Shown here: piece after piece, positions 25,418 to 33,332 of the stretch
Position numbering within the stretch: position 1 is the stretch's first letter
Layout of the letters: each line of letters begins with the position of its first letter
DNA from: Micromonospora sediminimaris
GTDB taxonomy: Bacteria; Actinomycetota; Actinomycetes; Mycobacteriales; Micromonosporaceae
Reading direction: 5' to 3'
Assembly: GCA_900112325.1 (NCBI GenBank)
Contig: FOLJ01000015.1
Location: forward strand, 144,185 to 208,184
Length of the DNA stretch: 64,000 bases
Program-made: the position numbers and the translations under genes
Notes under the pieces: generated by a model
What the model was told of the DNA's origin: nothing
Seen by the model: the letters and a program-made list of their open reading frames with translations, nothing else
The model's database searches: none

Positions 25418-26079
25418 CGTGACTCGTTCAGGAGGCCGTCGATGACCTGGATCTTCCTGCGCGCCTCGGCCGCAACGTCGGCGTCGTGCGTCACCACCAC
25501 CACGGTGAGACCGTTGGCGTTCAGCTCCCGCAGCATCGCGACGACGATCGCGGTGTTGGTGCTGTCGAGATTCCCGGTGGGCTCGTCGCAGAAGAGCACC
25601 TGCGGCTGAGCGGCCACCGCGCGGGCGATCGCCACCCGCTGCTTCTCACCTCCGGACAGTTGACGGGGATCGGCGGCTGCGCGGCGCCCCAGGCCGACCC
25701 GCTCCAACGCATCGACGGCCAACCGGCGGCGCCGACCGCGCCGGTACCCCCCGTACAACATGCCGAGCTCGACGTTCTCCAGGGCCGTTCGCCCCGGCAG
25801 GAGATGAAACGCCTGGAAGACGAAGCCGAACAGACGGCATCGGATCGCCCCCCGCATCGCCGCGCTGCAGGTGCTTGTCTCCATGTCGCGGATTCGATAC
25901 GAACCAGCGGTGGGCACGTCGAGCAGCCCGAGCAGGTTCAGCAGAGTCGACTTTCCAGCCCCCGAAGGGCCGGTGATCGACACATAGTCGCCGGAGTCGA
26001 TGTGAAGATCGACGGCACGCAGGGCATGGACGGGCTGACCCTCGTGATACACCCTCTCGACGCCCTCAAGTGTCAGCAT
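25414..26079 (-). CDS. ABC transporter ATP-binding protein, MacB/LolD type
   Basis: A 221-residue ATPase with Walker A GPSGAGKST (~38-46), signature LSGGEKQRVAIARA, Walker B VLFCDEPTGNLD, and the H-loop VVVVTHDADVA. Size and sequence match stand-alone LolD/MacB-class subunits that pair with FtsX-like permeases. It begins 3 nt after the adaptor stop and overlaps the permease start. A small CSAAMRGAIRCRLF insert before the Q-loop region (FGFVFQAFHLL) is the only slight oddity. Confidence 0.92.
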   Translation of the reverse strand: MLTLEGVERVYHEGQPVHALRAVDLHIDSGDYVSITGPSGAGKSTLLNLLGLLDVPTAGSYRIRDMETSTCSAAMRGAIRCRLFGFVFQAFHLLPGRTALENVELGMLYGGYRRGRRRRLAVDALERVGLGRRAAADPRQLSGGEKQRVAIARAVAAQPQVLFCDEPTGNLDSTNTAIVVAMLRELNANGLTVVVVTHDADVAAEARRKIQVIDGLLNESR

Positions 26080-26082
26080 GGC

Positions 26083-27270
26083 TCACCGGTCCGAGTGAAG
26101 TTCGCCGACCATTACCTGCACGCCCTCGGTGAGGCCGGGTCCGGTGGGCTCCCTCAACTCGACCCATCCACCTGCGGACCGCCCAGCGGTCATGTCGATG
26201 TCGTTCGTCCTGGAACTGCCGTCGACCACCGTGACGAATGTCGAGCCGTCCGGTCGTGAATAGACGGCCGAGACCGGCACGGCCAGAACCTCCTCCGCCG
26301 TGGCGACACGGATCTCCAGTCGAAGTGAGCCACTCGCCCCTTCCAGGGGCGCCTCGGTGAACCGGCAGCGGACCTGGAAACCAACCTGTCCGTCCGCACC
26401 TTCCTGCGGTTGACTGCCGACCGAGGCCACCTCCGCCGTCCTCGTTTCCCCGGTCAGGTCATCGGTGACCTGCACTTCCTGGCCGGTGTTCACCAGGTCC
26501 CGCTGATCGAGGGCGATGGCGGCCGAGATGGTCGGGGCCTGCTGGTCAAGCTCGAACAGGAGGAGCTTCGGATCGTCGAGAACCTTGCCGACACGGACGC
26601 CGACCTTGCTTATCCGGCGGCCGCTCTTGTCGATCAGAAGAGCGGCGGACTGCGGGAGCCAGACGGCCGATGGCGAGGAATCGTTGGCGTCGCCGGAGCC
26701 GGTCTGCCAGTCCATGTCCTCAATGCGGTAGCCGCGATCGTGGTAGAAGCGGCTCAAGTGTCTGCGGGTCTGTCCGTCGAGGGCTCCGCTCACTGCGACG
26801 GGGTAACCCACTCGACGCAACATCCGCTGCACAGCTGTCACGTCCGGTCCTCGGGCATCCGTCGTGATGTCCCGATAAAGCGGAAAGGGCAGTTTCATGG
26901 CGAACATGGGTTTCCCTGAGCTCTCCAGGAGAGCCCGACCCTCCGCCACCGAATCTCCCGGTTTGACGAACAGCCTCGTCACGACGCTGTTTGCGCCGAC
27001 AGCGGCGACCGGAAGAGTGATCGCTCTGCTGCGGCCGGCGGTGAGGCGTCCACGGAGCACTACCGGTTCGGCCAACGACCGACGCTCCACCGTGGCAGTG
27101 ACCAACGAGGGTGAGGGCGGCGCCGCGTCCGCCGCCACCTGCTGCGGAGTCCGCAGCGTCGGGCCGAGGAAGATCGCACCCCCGGTGACGACCACCACCG
27201 CCAGAAAGAAGGAGCAGACGAGCAGCAGAAAACGACGGCGGCCGGCCATGATCGGATGACGTGACGTCAT
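26083..27270 (-). CDS. MacA-like adaptor with inserted peptidoglycan-binding domain
   Basis: A 395-residue membrane-anchored periplasmic-adaptor-like protein: N-terminal helix (~11-34), barrel/lipoyl halves (AITLPVAAVGANSVVTRLFVKPGDSVAEGRALLE), and between them, in place of a coiled coil, a PG_binding_1-like unit (PDVTAVQRMLRRVGYPVAVSGALDGQTRRHLSRFY). A C-terminal beta-barrel part follows (EEVLAVPVSAVYSRPDGSTFVTVV). This adaptor form is typical of monoderm actinobacteria, where it may hold the transporter against the cell wall. It overlaps the lipoprotein stop by 4 nt (ATGA) and precedes the ATPase by 3 nt. Confidence 0.85.
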   Translation of the reverse strand: MTSRHPIMAGRRRFLLLVCSFFLAVVVVTGGAIFLGPTLRTPQQVAADAAPPSPSLVTATVERRSLAEPVVLRGRLTAGRSRAITLPVAAVGANSVVTRLFVKPGDSVAEGRALLESSGKPMFAMKLPFPLYRDITTDARGPDVTAVQRMLRRVGYPVAVSGALDGQTRRHLSRFYHDRGYRIEDMDWQTGSGDANDSSPSAVWLPQSAALLIDKSGRRISKVGVRVGKVLDDPKLLLFELDQQAPTISAAIALDQRDLVNTGQEVQVTDDLTGETRTAEVASVGSQPQEGADGQVGFQVRCRFTEAPLEGASGSLRLEIRVATAEEVLAVPVSAVYSRPDGSTFVTVVDGSSRTNDIDMTAGRSAGGWVELREPTGPGLTEGVQVMVGELHSDR

Positions 27271-28196
27271 GCCGCACCAATGAGGTCGGCCGACTGCTTG
27301 GCCAGGTCGATGACCTTCGGGTTCAGCTCGACAAAAAGATGCTCATTTTTCTCGATCAGGTCACGCTGCACCTCGACCGCCACCCGCAACTGTTCGCGAG
27401 CCATACCGGTATCGCGTCGACACTGAAACCAGGCGACCGCCAGACGGCTTTCGGCGGGACCGGCGCGGTATTCGCTCGCAGGCACCGCTGGACCGATCTC
27501 GATCGTCCCTGGCATGCGCTTGGGCTCCCAGAAGTCCAAGCCTGCTGCGGCGTCAGTGCCAACCGGTACGTCGAACAGAGCGGGATTCGGCGATTTCAGG
27601 AAAGCGGCCTCGTCTCTCGGCCCATGCCCTTTCGATGCCAGACAGGAGAGCAGCGTCTGCGGCCATTGGGAACCCATGCCCTCGTCGATAAGTGGCATCA
27701 GCGGCTCGGAGAGCTTGTTCCCAAGCTCGAAGTAGGCGTAGTAGACGTCCTGACTGTCGTCCGAGAGCGCCCGCCACGCCTCCGCAGTGCACCGATCGTA
27801 GGCGTCGTCGTAGCTGGGGTCGGAGCTGACCACGGAGGGCGGGGCCGAGAGCGAGTCGCGGCCGAAACCGATCCGGCGAGCCTCAGCCTCCGATGCCGGC
27901 CCGAACGACGACTCGGTGATGCGGAGATGTCGGAACGGATTCCTCGGCTCCCCCAGCATGATGTTCAGATTCTGTGGGTACCCCTCCCCGGCGAGGCACT
28001 TGTTGCGCACCTTCAGCTGCGCATAGTCGATCTGGCCCAGCTCCTCGCCCAGGAATAGCGAAAATGGCTGATCCGATTCTGCTGCGGACAGGTCAGCCGC
28101 AGGAAGGCGCTCGTCCTGCCAGCAGCCCCCGGAGGAAAGCAGGACCGCCGCTGCGACGACGAGGGCGGCAAATTGTTGACGAGTTGCTGGCATCAT
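27267..28196 (-). CDS. Hypothetical lipoprotein of the efflux operon
   Basis: A 309-residue predicted lipoprotein: hydrophobic signal and lipobox SSGGC at about 21-25. The mature part is soluble and contains four more cysteines (KCLAGEG, DRCTAEAW, LLSCLASKG, FQCRRD). I do not recognise a domain. First gene of a tightly coupled operon with a MacA-like adaptor, ATPase and FtsX-type permease, so it is probably a surface partner or substrate-capture protein; in some actinobacterial bacteriocin loci, similar lipoprotein-plus-ABC sets act in immunity. Start: ATG-ATG after GAGAGGGG. A terminator-like hairpin separates it from the upstream secreted-protein gene. Confidence 0.7.
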   Translation of the reverse strand: MMPATRQQFAALVVAAAVLLSSGGCWQDERLPAADLSAAESDQPFSLFLGEELGQIDYAQLKVRNKCLAGEGYPQNLNIMLGEPRNPFRHLRITESSFGPASEAEARRIGFGRDSLSAPPSVVSSDPSYDDAYDRCTAEAWRALSDDSQDVYYAYFELGNKLSEPLMPLIDEGMGSQWPQTLLSCLASKGHGPRDEAAFLKSPNPALFDVPVGTDAAAGLDFWEPKRMPGTIEIGPAVPASEYRAGPAESRLAVAWFQCRRDTGMAREQLRVAVEVQRDLIEKNEHLFVELNPKVIDLAKQSADLIGAA

Positions 28197-28217
28197 GCCC
28201 CTCTCGGGCGAGACCGA

Positions 28218-28257
28218 GCAGTTGGGGTGCCTCCGATATCAGAGACACCCCAACTGC
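28218..28257 (-). terminator. Terminator/attenuator hairpin between secreted-protein gene and efflux operon
   Basis: GCAGTTGGGGTG pairs perfectly with CACCCCAACTGC (12 bp, 16-nt loop), one nucleotide after the stop of the small secreted protein and 22 nt before the lipoprotein start, on the same strand. It could end the first transcript or attenuate read-through into the efflux operon. Confidence 0.65.
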
Positions 28258-28258
28258 C

Positions 28259-28657
28259 TCAGGCGCAACGCTTGTGCGAGTTGTTCCGCGCGCTGATCGG
28301 GCTCCGGAAGTCACGTGGGAACGTGGTGTACGGCGTGCGGTAGCTGGACAGGTCGTACACCGTCACCGCGCACTCGGTGTCCCGGTTCCAGAGGCCGCCG
28401 GCGGTGTTGGCCACCCACAGGCTGGTGTTCCCGTCGGGAACGTTGCCCCAGATGTCGTTCGAGTGGTCAGCGTCGTTGTACCAGAAATGACGCTGGAAGG
28501 AGCTCGTCATGAAGTCGTCCCAGGCGAAGTCAAAGCAGATCTCAGCCCGGTTGCACGCTGCCTTACCATCCCCCTTGTCCGCCTGGGCGGCGGTTCCGCC
28601 CAAGGCGGCGGCGGCAATGCCAACCAGGGTTGCCGCCATGATGCTTCTTGCTTTCAT
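28259..28657 (-). CDS. Small secreted Cys-containing protein, peptidase inhibitor I36-like
   Basis: A 132-residue protein with a clear signal peptide (MKARSIMAATLVGIAAAALGGTAAQA) and a mature part of ~106 residues with four cysteines (ACNRAEIC..., TECAV, KRCA), aromatic residues and a GNVPDGNTSLWVANTAGG segment. This resembles the I36 / beta-gamma-crystallin-like secreted proteins of actinobacteria, some of which inhibit proteases; the match is by pattern only. The ATG follows GAGGAG by 8 nt. It lies just upstream of the lipoprotein/ABC efflux operon on the same strand, separated by a strong hairpin, so it could be an independent partner of that system. Confidence 0.6.
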   Translation of the reverse strand: MKARSIMAATLVGIAAAALGGTAAQADKGDGKAACNRAEICFDFAWDDFMTSSFQRHFWYNDADHSNDIWGNVPDGNTSLWVANTAGGLWNRDTECAVTVYDLSSYRTPYTTFPRDFRSPISARNNSHKRCA

Positions 28658-29591
28658 ACACCGCTCCTCGGATATGTGAGGCTCCGAGAGAGGCACCCAC
28701 GAAACGGGCACGACTCTGAGGCCAAGTGGCCGTGGTCGCGGGCGTAAAAAGGCCCCAGATAGGGAAAGATGGGCGCTCGGCGAATAACGCAGTGAGCGAC
28801 CAAGAACCTCGAACCTTGAAACCCCGTGTGGCCTACACAGATGGATTACTGTGTGGCACCAACATCCTGGCCGATGTGCGTCGATCTCCGCAACCCCATA
28901 GTGGCGACGGCCTATACCAGAACAGCGTTGATCTTCAGGCGGCCGGTGGGGGCACTCGGCGACAGTGCGGCCCGGCAGCAATCCCGAAGTCGCCCGTGCC
29001 GAGCAGCGAATATGCCGGAAAACCGACTCCGTGAACGGCCGGGCCGACGGGCAGAAAAGCTGCGATCGGCGGCTTCTGCGCGTTTCATGGCATCTGTGGT
29101 TCTCGCCGGTCGAGATCATCGAGGCGTACCGGCACTGTCCGTACTCGACAGCCTTCTCTCGACGAGCTTCCCTCCAGCGTCACCCAGGGTGAGTCAAGAG
29201 GCCACCGAAGGCGATGCCAGCCGCACAGTTACCAGCCAGAGGGTTTCCGGCGGGGTTCACCCATGGTCACGACTCCGGTTTGCCGGCCAGGCGGCAGCTT
29301 CTGTTGGCGGCTCGGGTTGTGGGCACTCCTCACGAAGCGTGAATCCGCAATCGTGGCGCAGTCCGCACTCCCGCACTCCATTCGTGCACCGCTCCGGCTC
29401 GTAGAAATTTTTCGAGCGCCCGCTCCCACTCCTCTGACCGGCGAATTTCGGAACATCTTCGGATAACGGCCGGAGGTTCCCCCGGGGATCCCACCACCCG
29501 GGGCGACGACGGTCGGCGCCCGGCGGTGGGCGGAACTTCCAGACGTCCTCGGCCGACAAACCTCATGACATCGATCTTCGAGGGGACGTCC
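28658..29591. other. Long non-coding-looking region (about 0.9 kb)
   Basis: No reading frame here combines a ribosome site, third-position GC bias and recognisable sequence; the open frames are low-complexity shadows. GC is visibly lower than in the neighbours over about 28.7-29.1 kb. It contains the promoters of the divergent I36-like gene and the copper operon, plus a hairpin at 28831-28857. It may be a decayed gene or hold a small RNA; I cannot support either. Confidence 0.4.
28831..28857. repeat. Inverted repeat in the gene-free stretch
   Basis: ACACAG and CTGTGT flank an 8-nt AT-rich loop, and the outer GCC/GGC also pairs around one bulged T. It is the only clear structure in the 0.9-kb spacer; it could be an operator or an RNA hairpin. 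Confidence 0.4.
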
Positions 29592-30185
29592 ATGCCCAGC
29601 CTCCTGCCCCGTCGGGCCCTGCGCCCAGCGGTCCTGTTTACCGGGGCCGCACTCATCGTCTCCCTGGCCGCCTGCGGGTCGTCCGGGACAGAGTCGTCGA
29701 CCACCCCGACGCCGTCCGCCACGGCGTCCACGGCAGCCACCGTCGAGGCCGGCGCGCTGGGCGTACGCGATCCGTGGGTGAAGGCCGCCGACGAGGGGAT
29801 GACGGCAGCCTTCGCCACGTTTGTCAACGACAGCGACACCGACGTCACGATCACCGGTGCCGCCACGGAGATCTCGCCGATGGAACTGCACGAGATGGCG
29901 ATGGCGAACGGCAAGATGGTGATGCGGGCCAAGCAGGGTGGCGTGATGGTCAAGGCCCGGAGCGAATACAAGCTGGAACCGGGCGGCGACCACCTGATGT
30001 TGATGGACCTCGCCAAGCCGGTGCGGGCCGGTGACGAGCTGACCTTCACCCTCAGCTTCGCCGACGGGCGGACCCAGACGTTCCGCGCGGTGGCCAAGCC
30101 GTTCACCGGGGCGCAGGAGAGCTACGCACCCGGGCACGGGGAGCCGATGCCGGACATGCCGACGAGCCACAGCCCGGCGCCGTGA
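29592..30185 (+). CDS. PCuAC-type periplasmic copper chaperone lipoprotein
   Basis: A 197-residue lipoprotein (lipobox SLAAC, C28; Ser/Thr-rich spacer to ~50) with a PCu(A)C domain. The Cu(I) ligand set is visible as H100-x-M102, M109/M111, and H134-x-M136 (GGDHLMLMDL). The C-terminal tail is rich in His and Met (GHGEPMPDMPTSH), a likely extra copper site. PCuAC proteins hand copper to extracytoplasmic cuproenzymes such as cytochrome oxidase. The second ATG was chosen because GAGGGG lies 6 nt before it. It overlaps the DyP start by 4 nt (GTGA), as in the Streptomyces loci where an extracellular Cu chaperone and a DyP peroxidase are co-encoded. Confidence 0.9.
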   Translation: MPSLLPRRALRPAVLFTGAALIVSLAACGSSGTESSTTPTPSATASTAATVEAGALGVRDPWVKAADEGMTAAFATFVNDSDTDVTITGAATEISPMELHEMAMANGKMVMRAKQGGVMVKARSEYKLEPGGDHLMLMDLAKPVRAGDELTFTLSFADGRTQTFRAVAKPFTGAQESYAPGHGEPMPDMPTSHSPAP

Positions 30186-31402
30186 CGCCCACCAGCCGGC
30201 CGGTGAGCCGGCGCGGCCTGCTCACCGGCGGCGCGCTGGCCGCCGGTGGCACGGTGGTCGGGGCCGCCGCGGTAGCCACCACCCGCGGTGAGCCAGCGGG
30301 ACGCCCGCCGGAGCGGCCGCCGACGGCGGGGGTCGGCGAGGCGGTCGAACCGTTCCACGGGGTACGGCAGGCGGGGATCGCCACCGAACCGCAGGCACAC
30401 GCCGCATTCGTCGCCTTCACCCTGCGCCCCGGCACCGACCGCGGCGCCCTCGGGCGGCTGCTGCGGCTGCTCTCCGACGACGCCGCCCGGCTCACCCAGG
30501 GCCGACCCGCGCTCGCCGACACCGAACCCGAGTTGGGGCTGCTACCGGCCCGGCTCACCGTCACCTTCGGCTTCGGCCCGGGCCTGTTCACCGCCGCCGG
30601 TCTCGACGACCGCCGCCCACCCTCGGTGGTCGACCTGCCCGCGTTTCCGATCGACCGGCTGCAACCCCGCTGGTCCGGCGGGGATCTGCTGGTGCAGCTC
30701 TGCGCCGACGACCCGCTCACCGTCGCGCACGCGCAACGGGTCCTGGTCAAGGACACTCGGCCCTTCGCCACGGTGCGCTGGGTGCAGCAGGGTTTCCGGC
30801 GGGCGGCCGGCGCCGAGCCGGGCCGTACCCAGCGCAACCTCTTCAGCCAGCTCGACGGCACCGCCAATCCGAAGCCGGGTACGCCGGTGGAGACGGCGGT
30901 CTGGATCGCCGACGGGCCGGACTGGTTACGCGACGGCACCACGCTGGTGGTGCGACGGATCAGCATGAACCTGGAGACCTGGGACCTGCTCGGTCGCACC
31001 GACCGGGAACTGGCCGTCGGTCGGCGGCTGGACAGCGGTGCCCCGCTGACCGGCACCCGCGAACACGACGAGCCCGACTTCGCCGCTCTCGGCCCGGACG
31101 GGCTGACGGTCATCTCGGATTTCTCGCACCTCACCCGGGCGCACGTCACCGACGACCGGTTCCGGATCCTGCGCCGTCCCTACAACTACGACGGCGTACC
31201 CGCCGCCGACGGCACCGCGGACAGTGGGCTCATCTTCGCGGCCTACCAGGCCGACATCGCCACCCAGTTCCTGCCCATCCAGCGGCGGCTCGCCGAGCGT
31301 GACCTGCTCAACGAGTGGACCACCCCGATCGGTTCCGCCGTCTTCGCCGTCCCGCCCGGCTGCCCGGAAGGTGGTTGGGTCGGTCAGCAACTGCTCGACT
31401 GA
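30182..31402 (+). CDS. Tat-exported DyP-type haem peroxidase
   Basis: A 406-residue DyP-type peroxidase. The N-terminus is a Tat signal (SRRGLLTGGALAAGGTVV). The family motif reads LFSQLDGTANPK around residue 220 (GxxDG class, with D and G kept), and the haem-ligand region is SHLTRAHVTDDRFRILRRPYNYDG. It should use H2O2 to oxidise dyes, phenols or an iron/copper partner outside the membrane; EfeB and DtpA are relatives. It starts at GTG inside the end of the PCuAC gene and is followed by CopC, so a role in extracytoplasmic copper handling, as reported for Streptomyces DtpA, is the best inference. The leading Gly of the GxxDG motif is replaced by Ser/Gln. Confidence 0.9.
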   Translation: MTPTSRPVSRRGLLTGGALAAGGTVVGAAAVATTRGEPAGRPPERPPTAGVGEAVEPFHGVRQAGIATEPQAHAAFVAFTLRPGTDRGALGRLLRLLSDDAARLTQGRPALADTEPELGLLPARLTVTFGFGPGLFTAAGLDDRRPPSVVDLPAFPIDRLQPRWSGGDLLVQLCADDPLTVAHAQRVLVKDTRPFATVRWVQQGFRRAAGAEPGRTQRNLFSQLDGTANPKPGTPVETAVWIADGPDWLRDGTTLVVRRISMNLETWDLLGRTDRELAVGRRLDSGAPLTGTREHDEPDFAALGPDGLTVISDFSHLTRAHVTDDRFRILRRPYNYDGVPAADGTADSGLIFAAYQADIATQFLPIQRRLAERDLLNEWTTPIGSAVFAVPPGCPEGGWVGQQLLD

Positions 31403-31419
31403 CGAGGAGAATGACCGCC

Positions 31420-32049
31420 ATGTCCCGCCACCTGCGCCGGCCGCTCGCCGCCGCCCTCGCCGCCACGCTGGTCGCCACCGCGCTGCTGATCGGGCCGGTT
31501 GCCCCCGCGTACGCGCACAACGTGCTGCGCAAGGCCACTCCTGCGCAGGACGCCGAGCTGAAGAAGGCACCGACCCGGATCACCCTGGAGTTCCTCCAGA
31601 AGCTGAACCCGTCGTTCACCACCATCACCCTCAGCGACGCCGACAAGCAGCAGGTGGCCACCGGCGAGCCGGAGGTCAGCGGCACCAAGGGCACCGTCAC
31701 CATCGAGCCGCCGCTGGCCAACGGCGTCTACACCGTCGCGTACCGGGTGGTCTCCACCGACGGGCACCCGGTGCAGGGGTCGTACAAGTTCACCGTCGCC
31801 GACCCGACGGCCACCGCCGAACCGAGCCCCAGCCCCACGGTGAGCGAGCCGGCACCGACGTCGGCGACCCCGAGCGCCGAACCGACCGCCTCCGCCGCAG
31901 CCGCCAGCCCGGCCGCGAGCAGTTCCTCCGGCGGTCCCGGCACGGCGGCGCTGCTGGCCGGCGGCGGAATCGTGCTGGCACTGGTGGCCGCCGCAGCGGT
32001 GCTCCTGCTGCGCCGCCGGTCCACCACTGGAGGCAACCCGGCGCGGTGA
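31420..32049 (+). CDS. copC: CopC domain copper-resistance protein with C-terminal anchor
   Basis: About 209 residues: signal peptide ending AYA, then a mature N-terminal His (HNVLRKATPAQ), the usual Cu(II) ligand of CopC, a ~95-residue CopC beta-barrel with STDGHPVQGSYKFTV at its end, a Pro/Thr/Ser/Ala linker, and one C-terminal helix followed by RRRS. It should bind copper outside the membrane and be tethered there. The second ATG is preferred because AGGAG is 10 nt from it but only 1 nt from the first. Third gene of the PCuAC-DyP-CopC operon; a CopD partner domain is absent. Confidence 0.88.
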   Translation: MSRHLRRPLAAALAATLVATALLIGPVAPAYAHNVLRKATPAQDAELKKAPTRITLEFLQKLNPSFTTITLSDADKQQVATGEPEVSGTKGTVTIEPPLANGVYTVAYRVVSTDGHPVQGSYKFTVADPTATAEPSPSPTVSEPAPTSATPSAEPTASAAAASPAASSSSGGPGTAALLAGGGIVLALVAAAAVLLLRRRSTTGGNPAR

Positions 32050-32090
32050 GCATCGCCGGGCGGCACCCCAGCGGTCAGCACCGGCGGGCC

Positions 32091-33191
32091 TCAGCGCAGC
32101 AGCACCGGTCCCGCGTCGATCCGGGTCCGGAACAGCGCGTACGGCTTGCGGCGCAGATCCCTGCCCTGCTGGAAACCGGGTTGCCGGTGCAACTGGTTCG
32201 CAGTGACGTAAAGGTGCCCGTCCACCGCCACCGACAGGGTGTCCGGCCAGAGCAGCCGAGGGTCGTGGACGACACTCTCGTACTCGCCGTCCGGACGCCG
32301 CCGCAGCACCGCGTTGTGCTCGTACGCGGTGAGGTAGATCCGCCCGGCGTCGTCGGTCTCCAGGCCGTCGGAGCCGGTGCCCTTGTCGCCCTCGTGGACC
32401 ACCGTCGCGACGACCTCGTCCGCGCTGGCCGAGACGTCGGCGAGCGCGTCGGTGGCGACGCTGTACCACTGGCGCGAGGCCAGCGGACAGTAGTAGAGCC
32501 GGGAACCGTCGGCGGAGATGGCTATCCCGTCCGCGCCGATCGTCAGCGGTGTCGGCGGCCCGCCGGCCGACCGTTGCAGGAGGGGTCTCCCCTCCACCAC
32601 CGGCCGGAACCGGGCCAGTGGCTCCGCCTTGGTCGAGGGATGGTCATGCAGTCGTCGCCAGGAGGCGCCGCTGGCCAGGTCGACCACGATGATCCCGTTC
32701 GGCCCGGCGACCGCGGAGTCGGTGATGTACGCGACGCCCGCCTCGCCGCGCCGCAGGTCGAAGCGCACGTCGTTGAGGTACGTGGTGGGCAGCGCCACAT
32801 CCGGCGGAAAGGTGATCACCTGGGCAACGGTGTTGCTGCCCAGGTCGATCCGGACCAGTTTGGGGCCGCCCGGTCGAGTCGGTTGGAACTTCGGGCTGCC
32901 GGTGTCGAGCACCCAGAGCCGGTCGACGGGGTCGACCACGACGCTCTGCACCGAGACGAAGGCGCCCGGGTCGTCGTCGTCTCGCGGCTGGTTCCACCGC
33001 TCGTCCGGGTACGGCACCTCGGCGCCGTCGCGCAGCTCGACCACGGTGGCGGGCACCTCGTCGCCCCAGCGGGGAAAGTTGACGAAGATCCGGCCGGTGT
33101 GCGAGACGCTGACCCCGGTGGGCATCGGCCCGGTGAAGGCATGGATCAGTTCCAGCTCGCCGACGGGCTCGTCGGACACGGGCTCGCTCAT
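32091..33191 (-). CDS. Yellow/major royal jelly-type beta-propeller protein
   Basis: A 366-residue propeller-like protein with the MRJP/yellow family signatures PTGVSVSHTGRIFVNFPRW, VPYPDERWN, VVVDPVDRLWVLDTG and TYLNDVRFDLRRGEAGVAYITD. No signal peptide is seen, so it should be cytosolic. Bacterial members are related in fold to SMP-30/gluconolactonases and may be lactonases; the substrate is unknown. Start: ATG after GGAG (8 nt). It converges on the copC operon and stands alone. Confidence 0.8.
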   Translation of the reverse strand: MSEPVSDEPVGELELIHAFTGPMPTGVSVSHTGRIFVNFPRWGDEVPATVVELRDGAEVPYPDERWNQPRDDDDPGAFVSVQSVVVDPVDRLWVLDTGSPKFQPTRPGGPKLVRIDLGSNTVAQVITFPPDVALPTTYLNDVRFDLRRGEAGVAYITDSAVAGPNGIIVVDLASGASWRRLHDHPSTKAEPLARFRPVVEGRPLLQRSAGGPPTPLTIGADGIAISADGSRLYYCPLASRQWYSVATDALADVSASADEVVATVVHEGDKGTGSDGLETDDAGRIYLTAYEHNAVLRRRPDGEYESVVHDPRLLWPDTLSVAVDGHLYVTANQLHRQPGFQQGRDLRRKPYALFRTRIDAGPVLLR

Positions 33192-33332
33192 CCGCTGCTC
33201 CTGCCGTCGGGCCGCGTCTGTCCCGACCCGTGCCCGGGTCTCAGCCGAGGCGGCCTGGGCAACACCCGTTCCCGTCGTCGGATGACGCAAACGTGACGGC
33301 GCGGCTTCTCCGTACGACGCGCCGGCGGGGTG

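Noticed and set aside
28726..29404. Open frames in the long spacer before the PCuAC gene
   Set aside because: No ribosome site, no third-position GC bias, no recognisable domain; compositions look like non-coding translation.
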